A stretch of DNA of 64,000 nt, taken from Agilicoccus flavus. Its GTDB lineage: Bacteria; Actinomycetota; Actinomycetes; Actinomycetales; Dermatophilaceae. Under the pieces are notes generated by a model that did no database searches, was not told where the DNA came from, and worked only from the letters and a program-made list of their open reading frames with translations. This document shows positions 7,144 to 16,060 of the stretch, piece after piece. The stretch spans positions 124,001-188,000 of the forward strand of contig NZ_JACYXE010000010.1 of the NCBI RefSeq assembly GCF_014857905.1, in the 5' to 3' direction. Numbering within the stretch: the stretch's first letter is position 1; each line of letters starts with the position of its first letter. The translations under genes were made by a program, and so were the position numbers.

Positions 7144-9597
7144 ATGAGCCTCTTCGACGACCTTCCCCTGCCCGGTCCCACCCCCGCCCAAGCGAGCGGG
7201 GAGGTGGACGACTCCGGCGTGCCCACGTGGGCGCGCAACGGCACGGCCCCGAGCGTGCCGCCCGCCGCCCGGCCCGGGCGTGACGTCGACGAGATGCTCG
7301 CCGGGCTCAACCCGCAGCAGCGGGAGGCGGTCGTGCACGCCGGCGGGCCGCTGCTCATCGTCGCGGGGGCCGGGTCGGGCAAGACGCGGGTGCTCACGCA
7401 CCGCATCGCCTACCTGCTCGACCACCGGCACGTGCAGCCCGGCCAGATCCTCGCCATCACCTTCACGAACAAGGCGGCCGGTGAGATGCGCGAGCGGGTC
7501 GAGGCGCTCGTCGGGCCGCGGGCCCGGTCGATGTGGGTGAGCACGTTCCACAGCGCGTGCGTGCGCATCCTGCGTCGCGAGGCCGACAAAGTGGGCCTGC
7601 GCAGCAGCTTCTCGATCTACGACGCGGCCGACAGCCAGCGGCTCATGGCGATGGTCCTGCGCGACCTCGACCTCGACCCGAAGCGCTACCCGCCGCGGTC
7701 GTTCTCGACGCAGGTGAGCAACCTCAAGAACGAACTCGTCGACCACGAGACGTTCTCGACTCGCGCCCACAGCGAGGACCCCGACTCCCCGGGGACGCCC
7801 GCGGACCAGGTGCTCGCGCAGGCGTACACGATGTACCAGCAGCGGCTGCGGCAGGCGAACGCGCTCGACTTCGACGACATCATCATGACGACGGTCAACA
7901 TCCTCCAGGCCTTCCCGGACGTCGCCGAGCACTACCGGCGCCGGTTCCGGCACGTCCTCGTGGACGAGTACCAGGACACGAACCACGCGCAGTACGTGCT
8001 CATCCGGGAGCTCGTCGGCGACGGCATCCACATCGAGGGCCAACCCGAGGTCGCGCCCGCGGAGCTGTGCGTCGTCGGCGACGCCGACCAGTCCATCTAC
8101 GCCTTCCGGGGCGCGACGATCCGCAACATCGTCGAGTTCGAGCAGGACTACCCGGACGCGAGCACGATCCTGCTCGAGCAGAACTACCGCTCGACGCAGA
8201 CGATCCTCGCCGCCGCCAACGGCGTCATCGCCCGCAACACCTCCCGCCGCCCCAAGCGGCTGTGGACCGACAGCGGCGACGGCGCCAAGATCGTCGGCTA
8301 CGTCGCCGACAACGAGTACGACGAGGCGGCGTTCGTCGGCCGGAAGATCGACGAGCTCACCGACGCCCACGGGGTGCGCCCCGGCGACGTCGCCGTCTTC
8401 TACCGCACCAACGCGATGTCGCGCGCCATGGAGGAGGTGCTCGTCCGGATCGGCCTGCCGTACAAGGTCGTCGGCGGCACCCGCTTCTACGAGCGCCGCG
8501 AGGTCAAGGACGCCCTCGCCTACCTGCGCGTCATCGCCAACCCGACGGACACGGTCAACCTGCGTCGCATCCTCAACGTGCCCAAGCGCGGCATCGGCGA
8601 CCGCGCGGAGGCGTGCATCGCGACCCTCGCCGAGCGCGACCGGATCAGCTTCGTCCAGGCGCTCGCCACCCCGGGCGACGCGCCCGGCATCGCGACGCGG
8701 TCGGTCAAGGCGATCCAGTCGTTCACGAGCCTGCTCGAGGCCCTGCGGACCGTCCACGAGGGCGGGTCGGGGGTGGCCGGGCTCCTCGAGGCGATCCTCG
8801 AGCAGACGGGGTATGTCGACGAGCTGCGCGGCAGCCGCGACCCGCAGGACGAGACCCGCCTCGACAACCTCGCCGAGCTCGTCGCCGTGGGGCGGGAGTT
8901 CGACGAGTCGCGCCTCGTCGACGGGGTGGCGCCCGACGCCGACCCCGGCGCGGTGCTCGACGAGTTCCTCGAGCGGGTCTCGCTCGTCGCGGACGCGGAC
9001 GAGATTCCCGACGAGGCCGTCGCCGACGGCACACCCGCTCGCGACGACGGCGTCGTCACGCTGATGACGCTGCACACGGCGAAGGGGCTGGAGTTCCCCG
9101 TCGTGTTCCTCCTCGGGATGGAGGACGGCACGTTCCCGCATCTGCGCGCGCTCGGCGACTCCGGCGAGCTCGAGGAGGAGCGGCGCCTCGCCTACGTCGG
9201 TATCACCCGGGCCCGCGAGCGCCTCCACCTGTCCCGGGCCGTGGTCCGCTCGGCGTGGGGTCAGCCGCAGTACAACCCGCCGTCGCGGTTCCTCGACGAG
9301 ATCCCCGAGGAGCTGCTCGACTGGGAGCGCACCCTCAACGACTACGCCGGGCCCAGCTCCTCCCGATCGTCGGCGCCGGCGGTCGCGACCCTGGCGGCGC
9401 GGCCGGGGGTGCGCTCACCGGGGAACCGCCCCGTCATCGCCCTCAAGGAGGGCGACCGCGTCACGCACGACAGCTTCGGGATGGGCAACGTCGTGCGCGT
9501 GGAGGGCGAGGGCGACAAGACGATGGCGCACGTCGACTTCGGCGGCGACCAGGTGAAGCGGCTGCTGCTGCGGTACGCCCCACTGACGAAGCTGTGA
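7144..9597 (+). CDS. pcrA: ATP-dependent DNA helicase PcrA/UvrD
   Basis: A superfamily 1A 3'-5' helicase of 817 residues acting in nucleotide excision repair, replication restart and removal of stalled RNA polymerase. The start ATG 7144 was chosen because the longer frame upstream has no homology and a TAGAAT hexamer lies at 7128-7133. Motifs in order: Q motif 'LNPQQREAV', Walker A 'GAGSGKTRVL', Walker B 'VDEYQDTN', motif III 'GDADQSIYAFRGA', motif IV 'LEQNYRST', motif V 'HTAKGLEFPVVF' and motif VI 'YVGITRARERL'. The C-terminal Tudor-like domain ('GDRVTHDSFGMGNVV') that contacts RNA polymerase is complete. It is a stand-alone housekeeping gene in the opposite direction to the next two. Confidence 0.96.
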   Translation: MSLFDDLPLPGPTPAQASGEVDDSGVPTWARNGTAPSVPPAARPGRDVDEMLAGLNPQQREAVVHAGGPLLIVAGAGSGKTRVLTHRIAYLLDHRHVQPGQILAITFTNKAAGEMRERVEALVGPRARSMWVSTFHSACVRILRREADKVGLRSSFSIYDAADSQRLMAMVLRDLDLDPKRYPPRSFSTQVSNLKNELVDHETFSTRAHSEDPDSPGTPADQVLAQAYTMYQQRLRQANALDFDDIIMTTVNILQAFPDVAEHYRRRFRHVLVDEYQDTNHAQYVLIRELVGDGIHIEGQPEVAPAELCVVGDADQSIYAFRGATIRNIVEFEQDYPDASTILLEQNYRSTQTILAAANGVIARNTSRRPKRLWTDSGDGAKIVGYVADNEYDEAAFVGRKIDELTDAHGVRPGDVAVFYRTNAMSRAMEEVLVRIGLPYKVVGGTRFYERREVKDALAYLRVIANPTDTVNLRRILNVPKRGIGDRAEACIATLAERDRISFVQALATPGDAPGIATRSVKAIQSFTSLLEALRTVHEGGSGVAGLLEAILEQTGYVDELRGSRDPQDETRLDNLAELVAVGREFDESRLVDGVAPDADPGAVLDEFLERVSLVADADEIPDEAVADGTPARDDGVVTLMTLHTAKGLEFPVVFLLGMEDGTFPHLRALGDSGELEEERRLAYVGITRARERLHLSRAVVRSAWGQPQYNPPSRFLDEIPEELLDWERTLNDYAGPSSSRSSAPAVATLAARPGVRSPGNRPVIALKEGDRVTHDSFGMGNVVRVEGEGDKTMAHVDFGGDQVKRLLLRYAPLTKL

Positions 9598-9660
9598 CGA
9601 TCAAGGTCAGCGCGACGGCAGGGTGAGCGCGCGGACGTCCCACCGACCGCCGGCCGAGTG

Positions 9661-10107
9661 TCAGCTCGGGGGAGCGGCCCAGTCCACGGTCGTCCCGTCC
9701 TCGAGGTAGGCGCGCAGCGTCGCGAGCATCTGTTCGTTGCCCGACGCGTTGGCGTCGCGGATCTCGGCCGTGTCGTGGCCGACCTCCTCGAGGTGCAGGC
9801 GCGTCCCGTCGCCGTCGGGCTCGAACGTGTAGGTGATCGTGACGTCCGAGTCCATCTGCACGGGGCCGCTGATCGAGGCCTCCCACGTCCAGACGAGTCG
9901 GTTCGGTCGGTCCGCGTCGAGGACGCGTCCCTCGGCGGCCAGGTCGTCGGGCCACTCGTAACGCCAGGTGCCCCCGGGTGTCGCGTCGATCCGGGCGCGC
10001 GCCGCGAACCAGCGGGTGAGGTGTTCGGCCCGCGTGAAGGCGTCGAAGACCGCGTCCGGCGGTGCGGCGAACGTGGCGTCGAGGACCACCGGAGCGATGT
10101 CGGTCAT
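9661..10107 (-). CDS. SRPBCC (AHSA1-type) domain protein
   Basis: A 148-residue protein from ATG 10107 made of a single START/Bet v1-like domain of the Aha1-C (AHSA1) type. The family hallmarks are 'FAAPPDAVFDAFTRAEHLTR' at the N-terminus, then WF, 'GGTWRYEW', 'NRLVWTWEAS', a beta-strand pair 'SDVTITYTFEPDGDGTRLHL' and a C-terminal long helix around 'GNEQMLATLRAYLEDG'. These proteins enclose hydrophobic ligands or act as stress-related accessory proteins; many are encoded with ArsR regulators, but none is seen here. The ligand is unknown. It converges with pcrA across a 63-bp spacer. Confidence 0.85.
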   Translation of the reverse strand: MTDIAPVVLDATFAAPPDAVFDAFTRAEHLTRWFAARARIDATPGGTWRYEWPDDLAAEGRVLDADRPNRLVWTWEASISGPVQMDSDVTITYTFEPDGDGTRLHLEEVGHDTAEIRDANASGNEQMLATLRAYLEDGTTVDWAAPPS

Positions 10108-10169
10108 GCCGTCAGGCTTCCACGGTTGCCGGTCGAGGGCGAGACCCGGTCGCGAGATCGCGGAGGCCG

Positions 10170-11084
10170 TCAGAGCGGCAGGATCCCGCGGGCCGCGAGC
10201 CAGGGGTGCGGGTCGATGGGCTCGCCGCCGCCGGGGCGGATCTCCAGGTGCAGGTGCGGGCCCGTGGAGTGGCCCGAGTTGCCGAGGGTGCCCACGAGCC
10301 CGCCGGCCCGCACGGTGCGGCCGGCGCGGGTGGCGATGCGGTCCATGTGGCCGTAGCGCGCGAGCGTGCCGTCCCAGCACAGGACCTCGACCTTGTTGCC
10401 GTAGCCCCCCGCCTGGCCGGCGAACGTCACGTGGCCCGAGCACACCGAGCGCAGCGGCGTGCCGACGGGGCCGGCGAAGTCGAGGCCGGCGTGGAGGCGC
10501 CCCCATCGTTGCCCGAAGGTGCTGGTCAGATGCGTGCCGGCGACGGGGGTGGTCCAGGCGAAGGTCCGCAGGAAGGGGAGCATGGTCGAGGCGGCTCGCG
10601 TCGTGCCGGCCGAGCCGGCGACGGCGGCCCGGAACCGCGCCTGCCGCGCGGCGAGCGCGGCGGCCGGGGTCTGCGCGCGGGAGCGGGAGGCGGCGACGGG
10701 GGTGCGGGCCGCCCGCGCCCGCGGGGCGAGCGTGCGGGGCCGGGCGGTGGTCGCCGCTCGGGCCGACTCGGCGGCGCGGCTCACCTGCGGTTTCGCGGGG
10801 GCGAGGCCGGGTCGGGCCGCGGCGGCGCGAGGCCGTGCGGCGCCCGCCGACGCGGAGGGGGAGGGGGAGGGCGTCGGTGCGGGCTGGGCGGAGGCGAGCG
10901 GGCTGTGGCCGGCGGCCGAGGCCGTCACGGTCGACGCTGCGGGGACGTCCTGCCCGGCGTCTGCGGATCCGACGGCGGGCCAGCCGAGAGCGGCCGCGAG
11001 AGCGAGCGTGCCGCCCATGGCGGCGAGGCGTCCCCGCCGGCGGGATGTGATCGGCCGGCGGTGCCGCCCCTGCTGTCCACCCAC
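10170..11084 (-). CDS. Secreted M23-family metallopeptidase (LytM domain)
   Basis: A cell-wall peptidase or LytM-type activator, 304 residues from GTG 11084. A start at GTG 11111 or further upstream is possible; I chose the one that puts the Arg-rich stretch and hydrophobic helix (LAAMGGTLALAAALGWPAVG) near the N-terminus as a signal peptide. A long Ala/Pro/Arg-rich linker follows. The C-terminal peptidase domain has 'GRLHAGLDFAGPVGTPLRSV' (zinc ligands H and D of the HxxxD motif), 'GYGNKVEVLCWDG', 'RYGHMD' and the final 'GHSTGPHLHLEIRPGG' with the HxH motif, so all zinc-binding residues are present. The product is expected outside the membrane, cutting or remodelling peptidoglycan. Confidence 0.88.
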   Translation of the reverse strand: MGGQQGRHRRPITSRRRGRLAAMGGTLALAAALGWPAVGSADAGQDVPAASTVTASAAGHSPLASAQPAPTPSPSPSASAGAARPRAAAARPGLAPAKPQVSRAAESARAATTARPRTLAPRARAARTPVAASRSRAQTPAAALAARQARFRAAVAGSAGTTRAASTMLPFLRTFAWTTPVAGTHLTSTFGQRWGRLHAGLDFAGPVGTPLRSVCSGHVTFAGQAGGYGNKVEVLCWDGTLARYGHMDRIATRAGRTVRAGGLVGTLGNSGHSTGPHLHLEIRPGGGEPIDPHPWLAARGILPL

Positions 11085-11266
11085 GTCCTGTCCACCCACG
11101 TCGTCGTCCACCTCGCGTCGTCGGCAGCGGGCGAAAGGCGCACGGGCATGGCGACATCGACACGCTGCGGGATGGGCCGAGCCTACCGCAGTGAGGCGGA
11201 CGTCCGACCTGACCGAGTCGAGGCGGTGCACGGACGGGCGGCACCGCAGGTCGGGGGCGGCGACGA

Positions 11267-11308
11267 TAGGATCGCCGCGGACATTCCACCGAAGACGAGG
11301 AATCTGTC
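11267..11308 (+). promoter_or_regulatory. sucC promoter -10 and ribosome-binding site
   Basis: A TAGGAT hexamer at 11267-11272 is followed by about 30 bases of leader and by gaggaa seven bases before the sucC ATG at 11309. The sequence is consistent with one short-leader promoter for sucCD. Confidence 0.5.
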
Positions 11309-12490
11309 ATGGATCTTTTCGAATACCAGGCGCGCGACATGTTCGAGAAGCACGGCGTCCCCGTGCTCGCGGGCGAGGTCGCCGAGACGGTCGAGCAGGC
11401 CGCCGCGGCCGCCGAGCGGGTCGGCGCGCGCAGCGGCGGTGTCACCGTCGTCAAGGCGCAGGTCAAGACGGGCGGTCGCGGCAAGGCCGGCGGCGTGAAG
11501 GTCGCCAAGACCGCGGACGAGGCCCGGCAGCACGCCGAGCAGATCCTCGGGATGGACATCAAGGGCCACACCGTCAACGTCGTGATGATCGCCCAGGGGG
11601 CGAAGATCGCCGAGGAGTACTACTTCTCGCTGCTGCTCGACCGCGCGAACCGCAACTACCTCGCGATGTGCAGCAAGGAGGGCGGGATGGAGATCGAGCA
11701 GCTCGCCGTCGAGCGCCCCGAGGCCCTCGCCCGTGTCGCGGTCGACCCGCAGATGGGCATCGACGAGGCCAAGGGCAAGGAGATCGTCGACGCCGCGGGC
11801 TTCGACGCCGAGACCGGCGCCAAGATCGTGCCGGTGCTGCAGAAGCTGTGGGACGTGTACCGCGAGGAGGACGCGACGCTCGTCGAGGTCAACCCGCTGG
11901 TCAAGACCGAGGACGGCGAGATCGTCGCCCTCGACGGCAAGGTCACCCTCGACGACAACGCCGACTTCCGGCAGCCCGACCACGCCGGGCTCGTCGACGC
12001 CAAGGCCGAGGACCCGCTCGAGGCCAAGGCCAAGGAGCTGGGCCTGAACTACGTCAAGCTCGACGGCAACGTCGGCATCATCGGCAACGGCGCGGGCCTC
12101 GTCATGAGCACCCTCGACGTCGTCGCGTACGCCGGGCAGGACCACACGGGCGGGGCGAGCAAGCCCGCCAACTTCCTCGACATCGGCGGCGGTGCCTCCG
12201 CCGAGGTCATGGCCAACGGCCTCGACGTCATCCTCGGCGACGAGCAGGTCAAGTCCGTCTTCGTCAACGTCTTCGGCGGGATCACCGCGTGCGACGCCGT
12301 CGCCAACGGCATCGTCGGCGCGCTCGACAAGCTGGGCGACGCGGCCACCAAGCCGCTCGTCGTCCGCCTGGACGGCAACAACGTCGAGGAGGGTCGTCGC
12401 ATCCTCGCCGACCGCAACCACCCGCTCGTCACCATCGAACCGACCATGGACGGCGCGGCCCGCCGGGCCGCCGAGCTCGCCGCGAAGTAA
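11309..12490 (+). CDS. sucC: Succinate--CoA ligase (ADP-forming), beta subunit
   Basis: The beta subunit of succinyl-CoA synthetase in the TCA cycle, 393 residues, close to the family length. It opens with the typical '[20 protein letters not shown]'. An ATP-grasp domain follows ('[20 protein letters not shown]', '[20 protein letters not shown]'), with the metal-binding '[13 protein letters not shown]' and '[17 protein letters not shown]'. The CoA-ligase domain has '[18 protein letters not shown]', '[11 protein letters not shown]' and '[18 protein letters not shown]'. sucD follows after 16 bp in one operon. In Actinomycetota sucCD commonly lie upstream of perM, purN and purH, as they do here with insertions. 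Confidence 0.97.
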   Translation: MDLFEYQARDMFEKHGVPVLAGEVAETVEQAAAAAERVGARSGGVTVVKAQVKTGGRGKAGGVKVAKTADEARQHAEQILGMDIKGHTVNVVMIAQGAKIAEEYYFSLLLDRANRNYLAMCSKEGGMEIEQLAVERPEALARVAVDPQMGIDEAKGKEIVDAAGFDAETGAKIVPVLQKLWDVYREEDATLVEVNPLVKTEDGEIVALDGKVTLDDNADFRQPDHAGLVDAKAEDPLEAKAKELGLNYVKLDGNVGIIGNGAGLVMSTLDVVAYAGQDHTGGASKPANFLDIGGGASAEVMANGLDVILGDEQVKSVFVNVFGGITACDAVANGIVGALDKLGDAATKPLVVRLDGNNVEEGRRILADRNHPLVTIEPTMDGAARRAAELAAK

Positions 12491-12506
12491 GGGAGTCGAG
12501 AAACCA

Positions 12507-13391
12507 ATGGCCATCTTCCTCACGAAGGACAGCAAGGTCGTCGTCCAGGGCATGACGGGCTCGGAGGGCATGAAGCACACGAAGCGCATGCTCGCCTCGG
12601 GCACGAACATCGTGGGCGGCGTCAACCCGCGCAAGGCGGGCCAGAGCGTCGACGTCGACGGCACCGACGTGCCGGTCTTCGGCACCGTCGCCGACGCGAT
12701 GCGCGAGACGGGCGCCGACGTCTCCGTCGTCTTCGTCCCGCCGAAGTTCGCGAAGGACGCCGTCGTCGAGGCCGTCGACGCGGGCATGCCGCTCGTCGTC
12801 GTCATCACCGAGGGCATCGCCGTCAAGGACACCGCGGAGTTCTACAACTACGCGAAGGCCAAGGGCGGCACGCGCATCATCGGCCCGAACTGCCCCGGCC
12901 TCATCAGCCCCGGGCAGAGCAACGCGGGCATCATCCCGGCCGACATCGCCGAGGGCGGGAAGATCGGCCTCGTCAGCAAGTCGGGCACCCTGACCTACCA
13001 GATGATGTACGAGCTGCGGGACTTCGGCTTCTCGACGGCCGTCGGCATCGGCGGGGACCCGGTCATCGGCACGACGCACATCGACTGCCTCGAGGCGTTC
13101 GAGGCCGACCCCGAGACCGTCGCGATGGTGATGATCGGCGAGATCGGCGGCGACGCCGAGGAGCGGGCCGCCGCCTACATCAAGGAGAACGTGACCAAGC
13201 CGGTCGTCGGCTACGTCGCGGGCTTCACGGCCCCCGAGGGCAAGACGATGGGCCACGCCGGCGCGATCGTCTCCGGCTCCTCGGGCACCGCCGCCGCGAA
13301 GAAGGAGGCCCTCGAGGCCGCCGGCGTCAAGGTCGGCAAGACGCCGTCCGAGACCGCCGCCCTCATGGCGGAGATCATGACCTCCCTCTGA
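12507..13391 (+). CDS. sucD: Succinate--CoA ligase, alpha subunit
   Basis: A 294-residue alpha subunit that binds CoA and carries the phosphohistidine. The N-terminal Rossmann CoA-binding domain has '[19 protein letters not shown]', and '[20 protein letters not shown]' leads into the ligase half with '[20 protein letters not shown]' and '[19 protein letters not shown]'. The catalytic His lies in the '[20 protein letters not shown]' loop. The start ATG 12507 follows a weak gggag site. The gene ends 22 bp before a strong hairpin. The same fold reappears in the FdrA protein encoded at 26716-28398, which can be aligned to this protein by eye through the 'GPxCG/P' and 'GLVxxSGT' loops. Confidence 0.97.
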   Translation: MAIFLTKDSKVVVQGMTGSEGMKHTKRMLASGTNIVGGVNPRKAGQSVDVDGTDVPVFGTVADAMRETGADVSVVFVPPKFAKDAVVEAVDAGMPLVVVITEGIAVKDTAEFYNYAKAKGGTRIIGPNCPGLISPGQSNAGIIPADIAEGGKIGLVSKSGTLTYQMMYELRDFGFSTAVGIGGDPVIGTTHIDCLEAFEADPETVAMVMIGEIGGDAEERAAAYIKENVTKPVVGYVAGFTAPEGKTMGHAGAIVSGSSGTAAAKKEALEAAGVKVGKTPSETAALMAEIMTSL

Positions 13392-13413
13392 TCCGCACGC
13401 GATCCACCCCGAC

Positions 13414-13442
13414 GGGGCCGGCCTCTCCTCGAGGCCGGCCCC
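13414..13442 (+). terminator. Hairpin terminator after sucCD
   Basis: A perfect 12-bp stem (ggggccggcctc / gaggccggcccc) with a 5-base loop, 22 bp after the sucD stop. There is no U-tract, as is usual in high-GC actinobacteria. Confidence 0.75.
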
Positions 13443-13606
13443 GCCGTCGTCCGCCCGGGGGCGGTCATCGACAAGCCCCGGGCCGACCGACTCCCTGAAC
13501 GTTGGCCGAATCGTGACTGTGTCCCAACCGGGAGAGAACCACCCTGGCTCGTAGGGTGTGCCCGCGGCAGACAGTCCGCACCCGCAGCGTCGAGGAGCCC
13601 CGACCC

Positions 13607-14929
13607 ATGAGCAGCAGCACCGACCAGACCGCGCCCTCACCGGCCGGACCTCAGACCGGCCGGCCGCACAAGGACCGGAGCCACTGGCTCTACATCGGCG
13701 TCGTCGTCGCCGTCGTCCTCGGCGTCATCGTCGGCCTCGTGTCGCCGGAGACGGGCAAGGCGCTCAAGCCGCTCGGGACGATGTTCGTCGATCTCATCAA
13801 GATGATGATCAGCCCGGTCATCTTCTGCACGATCGTGCTCGGCATCGGCTCCATCAGGGCGGCCGCGACGGTCGGCAAGGCGGGCGGTATCGCCCTCGCC
13901 TACTTCATCACCATGTCGACGTTCGCCCTGGCCATCGGCCTCGTCGTCGGCAACCTCGTCAAGCCGGGTGACGGCATCGTCATCACGCCGGGCAAAGCCG
14001 ACAAGTACGTCGACAACGCGTCGCACGCGGGCGGGCTCGACCTCATCCCCGACACCCTCGTCAGCGCCCTGACGTCCGGGTCGGTGCTGCAGACCCTCTT
14101 CGTCGCCCTGCTCGTCGGCTTCGCGCTCCAGCAGATGGGCCGGGCGGGGGAGCCGGTCGTCGCCCTCATCGGCCAGCTCCAGAAGCTCGTGTTCCGCGTC
14201 CTGACGATGATCCTGTGGGTCGCGCCCATCGGCGCCTTCGGCGCGATCGCCGGGGTCGTCGGCGACTCGGGGGCCGCCGCCGTCGGCGAGATCCTCAAGC
14301 TCATGCTCGCCTTCTACGTGACGTGCATCCTGTTCATCGTCGTCGTCCTCGGCTCGGTCCTCTGGTTCTTCACCCGGGTCAACATCTTCACCCTGCTGAA
14401 GTACCTCGCCCGCGAGTACCTGCTCATCGTCGCGACGTCGAGCTCGGAGTCGGCCCTGCCGAACCTCATCGCGAAGATGGAGCACCTCGGGATCAACCGC
14501 TCGACCGTCGGCATCGTCGTCCCGACCGGGTACTCGTTCAACCTCGACGGCACCGCGATCTACCTGACGATGGCGTCGATCTTCATCGCCGACGCGATGC
14601 ACATGCCGATGTCGATGGGCGAGCAGATCGGCCTGCTCGTCTTCATGATCGTCGCGAGCAAGGGTGCGGCGGGCGTCACGGGCGCCGGTCTCGCCACGCT
14701 GGCCGGCGGCCTCCAGTCGCACCGGCCGGAGCTGGTCGACGGCGTCGGCGTCATCGTCGGCATCGACCGCTTCATGTCTGAGGCCCGCGCCCTGACGAAC
14801 TTCACCGGCAACGCCGTGGCCACCGTGCTCGTCGGCACGTGGACGCGGTCCATCGACCGCGAGCGCGTCGGGGCCGTCCTGCGCGGCGACGACCCGTTCG
14901 ACTACACGACGATGGTCGACGAGCACTGA
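13607..14929 (+). CDS. dctA: C4-dicarboxylate:cation symporter (DctA/DAACS family)
   Basis: A 440-residue sodium- or proton-coupled carrier for succinate, fumarate and malate, or acidic amino acids. Features of the DAACS family: first helix 'WLYIGVVVAVVLGVIVGLVS', then 'FVDLIKMMISPVIFCTIVLG', the serine-rich hairpin loop 'ATSSSESALPNLIAKMEHLG' and 'VPTGYSFNLDGTAIYLTMAS', and 'GTWTRSIDRER' near the end. The FNLDGT motif and the downstream 'ALTNFTGNAVATVLVGTWT' are in the DctA style rather than the GltP style, so C4-dicarboxylates are favoured; this fits the location next to succinyl-CoA ligase. A TAGGGT hexamer at 13552-13557 may be its promoter. A hairpin follows. Confidence 0.88.
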   Translation: MSSSTDQTAPSPAGPQTGRPHKDRSHWLYIGVVVAVVLGVIVGLVSPETGKALKPLGTMFVDLIKMMISPVIFCTIVLGIGSIRAAATVGKAGGIALAYFITMSTFALAIGLVVGNLVKPGDGIVITPGKADKYVDNASHAGGLDLIPDTLVSALTSGSVLQTLFVALLVGFALQQMGRAGEPVVALIGQLQKLVFRVLTMILWVAPIGAFGAIAGVVGDSGAAAVGEILKLMLAFYVTCILFIVVVLGSVLWFFTRVNIFTLLKYLAREYLLIVATSSSESALPNLIAKMEHLGINRSTVGIVVPTGYSFNLDGTAIYLTMASIFIADAMHMPMSMGEQIGLLVFMIVASKGAAGVTGAGLATLAGGLQSHRPELVDGVGVIVGIDRFMSEARALTNFTGNAVATVLVGTWTRSIDRERVGAVLRGDDPFDYTTMVDEH

Positions 14930-14946
14930 CCTCGCCCGCTCCTGGC

Positions 14947-14977
14947 GGCCGTCTCCCGGATCTCGGGAGGCGGCCGT
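14947..14977 (+). terminator. Hairpin terminator after dctA
   Basis: The arms cggccg-t-ctcccg and cgggag-g-cggccg pair with a single U.G and a 5-base loop. It lies 18 bp after the dctA stop and just before the end of the convergent prepilin peptidase gene, so it may serve both directions. Confidence 0.7.
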
Positions 14978-15003
14978 CGTCGTCCGGGGCCGCTCGGGAC
15001 GGG

Positions 15004-15705
15004 TTATCCGGGGCCGAGCAGGGCGAGACCGAACCCCGCGATCATGAACGGGCCGTGGGGCAGCGCGTCGTGGCGGCCGACCCGCCGCGTCAGCAGGAGG
15101 AACCCGGCGACGCCCCCGGCGAGGAGGACGCCGAGGTAGGCGCCCGTGGCCACCGCCCCCCAGCCGCGCACGCCGAGGACGAGCCCGAGGACGCCCGCGA
15201 GCTCGACGTCCCCGAGCCCGACCGCGGTCCCGCCGGGGGACAAGGCCCGCCACAGTCGATACGTCACGCGCAAGGCAAGACCACCCCCCGCGCAACGCAG
15301 GGCGTCACCCACGCCGAGCCCTCCCGTCGCGAGCAGGAGCCCCACCCACGCGGCGGCGCCGGCCAGCGCGGGCCGGGTGAGCGCCCGGGGCAACCGGTGC
15401 GTCTCGACGTCGACGGCGGCGAGGGCCACGAGGAGCGCGGTGAGGGTGAGCAGCCCGGCGAGGAGGACGAGGCGGGCCGGTGGGGAGTCCGCGACGTCCG
15501 AGAGCCACGGCCGGTCGCTCCGCACCGCGACGGCGGCCCAGGCGAGCGCCGTCGCCGCCGCGATCACCGGCCCCGGGGCCCGGCGCCGCCTCGACTCGCC
15601 CGCGAGCAGGTGGGCCCCGGCGCCGATCGGCCCCGCGACCCGGTACCCCACCGCCGTGCCCGCCGCCCCGGCGAGCAGCGCGCCCGCCCACGTCCCCCCG
15701 TCCAC
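15004..15705 (-). CDS. Prepilin peptidase (type IV leader peptidase, A24 family)
   Basis: A 233-residue polytopic membrane aspartic protease. The start GTG 15705 follows ggagggg at suitable distance. The two catalytic aspartates are present in their motifs: the first in 'AAVDVETHRLP' (DxxxxxLP type), the second in 'GLGDVELAGVLGLVLG' (GxGD). The ending 'DALPHGPFMIAGFGLALL' is also typical. The N-terminal cysteine-rich methyltransferase domain of Gram-negative PilD is absent, as in most actinobacterial enzymes. It would process prepilins of a tad/type IV-like system; no pilin genes are in the window. It interrupts the sucCD-perM-purNH neighbourhood. Confidence 0.88.
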   Translation of the reverse strand: MDGGTWAGALLAGAAGTAVGYRVAGPIGAGAHLLAGESRRRRAPGPVIAAATALAWAAVAVRSDRPWLSDVADSPPARLVLLAGLLTLTALLVALAAVDVETHRLPRALTRPALAGAAAWVGLLLATGGLGVGDALRCAGGGLALRVTYRLWRALSPGGTAVGLGDVELAGVLGLVLGVRGWGAVATGAYLGVLLAGGVAGFLLLTRRVGRHDALPHGPFMIAGFGLALLGPG

Positions 15706-16060
15706 GACCCCTCCGCCCCGGACGCCCCTCGGCGCCCTCGACCAGCCTCGGCCCGGCGGTCCGTCGCGGGCCGCCTCTCGGGGTCCGGGTGTGCAGGAGC
15801 GGCGGTGGCGCTCCCGGCCGGCACCGGTTGTGGATCGTGGGGCGTCGGTCGCGCCCCCCAGCGCGACGGGGGGCCGGCGCGGGACCCGCGGGGACCGGAC
15901 GAGGGCGAGGTCCGCTCGAGGCTCCCGGTGTCGACGGTCTCCGTGCGGCTCGCCGCCCGGCGCAGTCCGCAACCGGGTGCCGGGTGCGGTTCCCACGACG
16001 GACCGGGTGTCGGCGCGCCCGTTTGGGTCCGGCGCCGCGGGCGGGGACGATGGGGCCCTG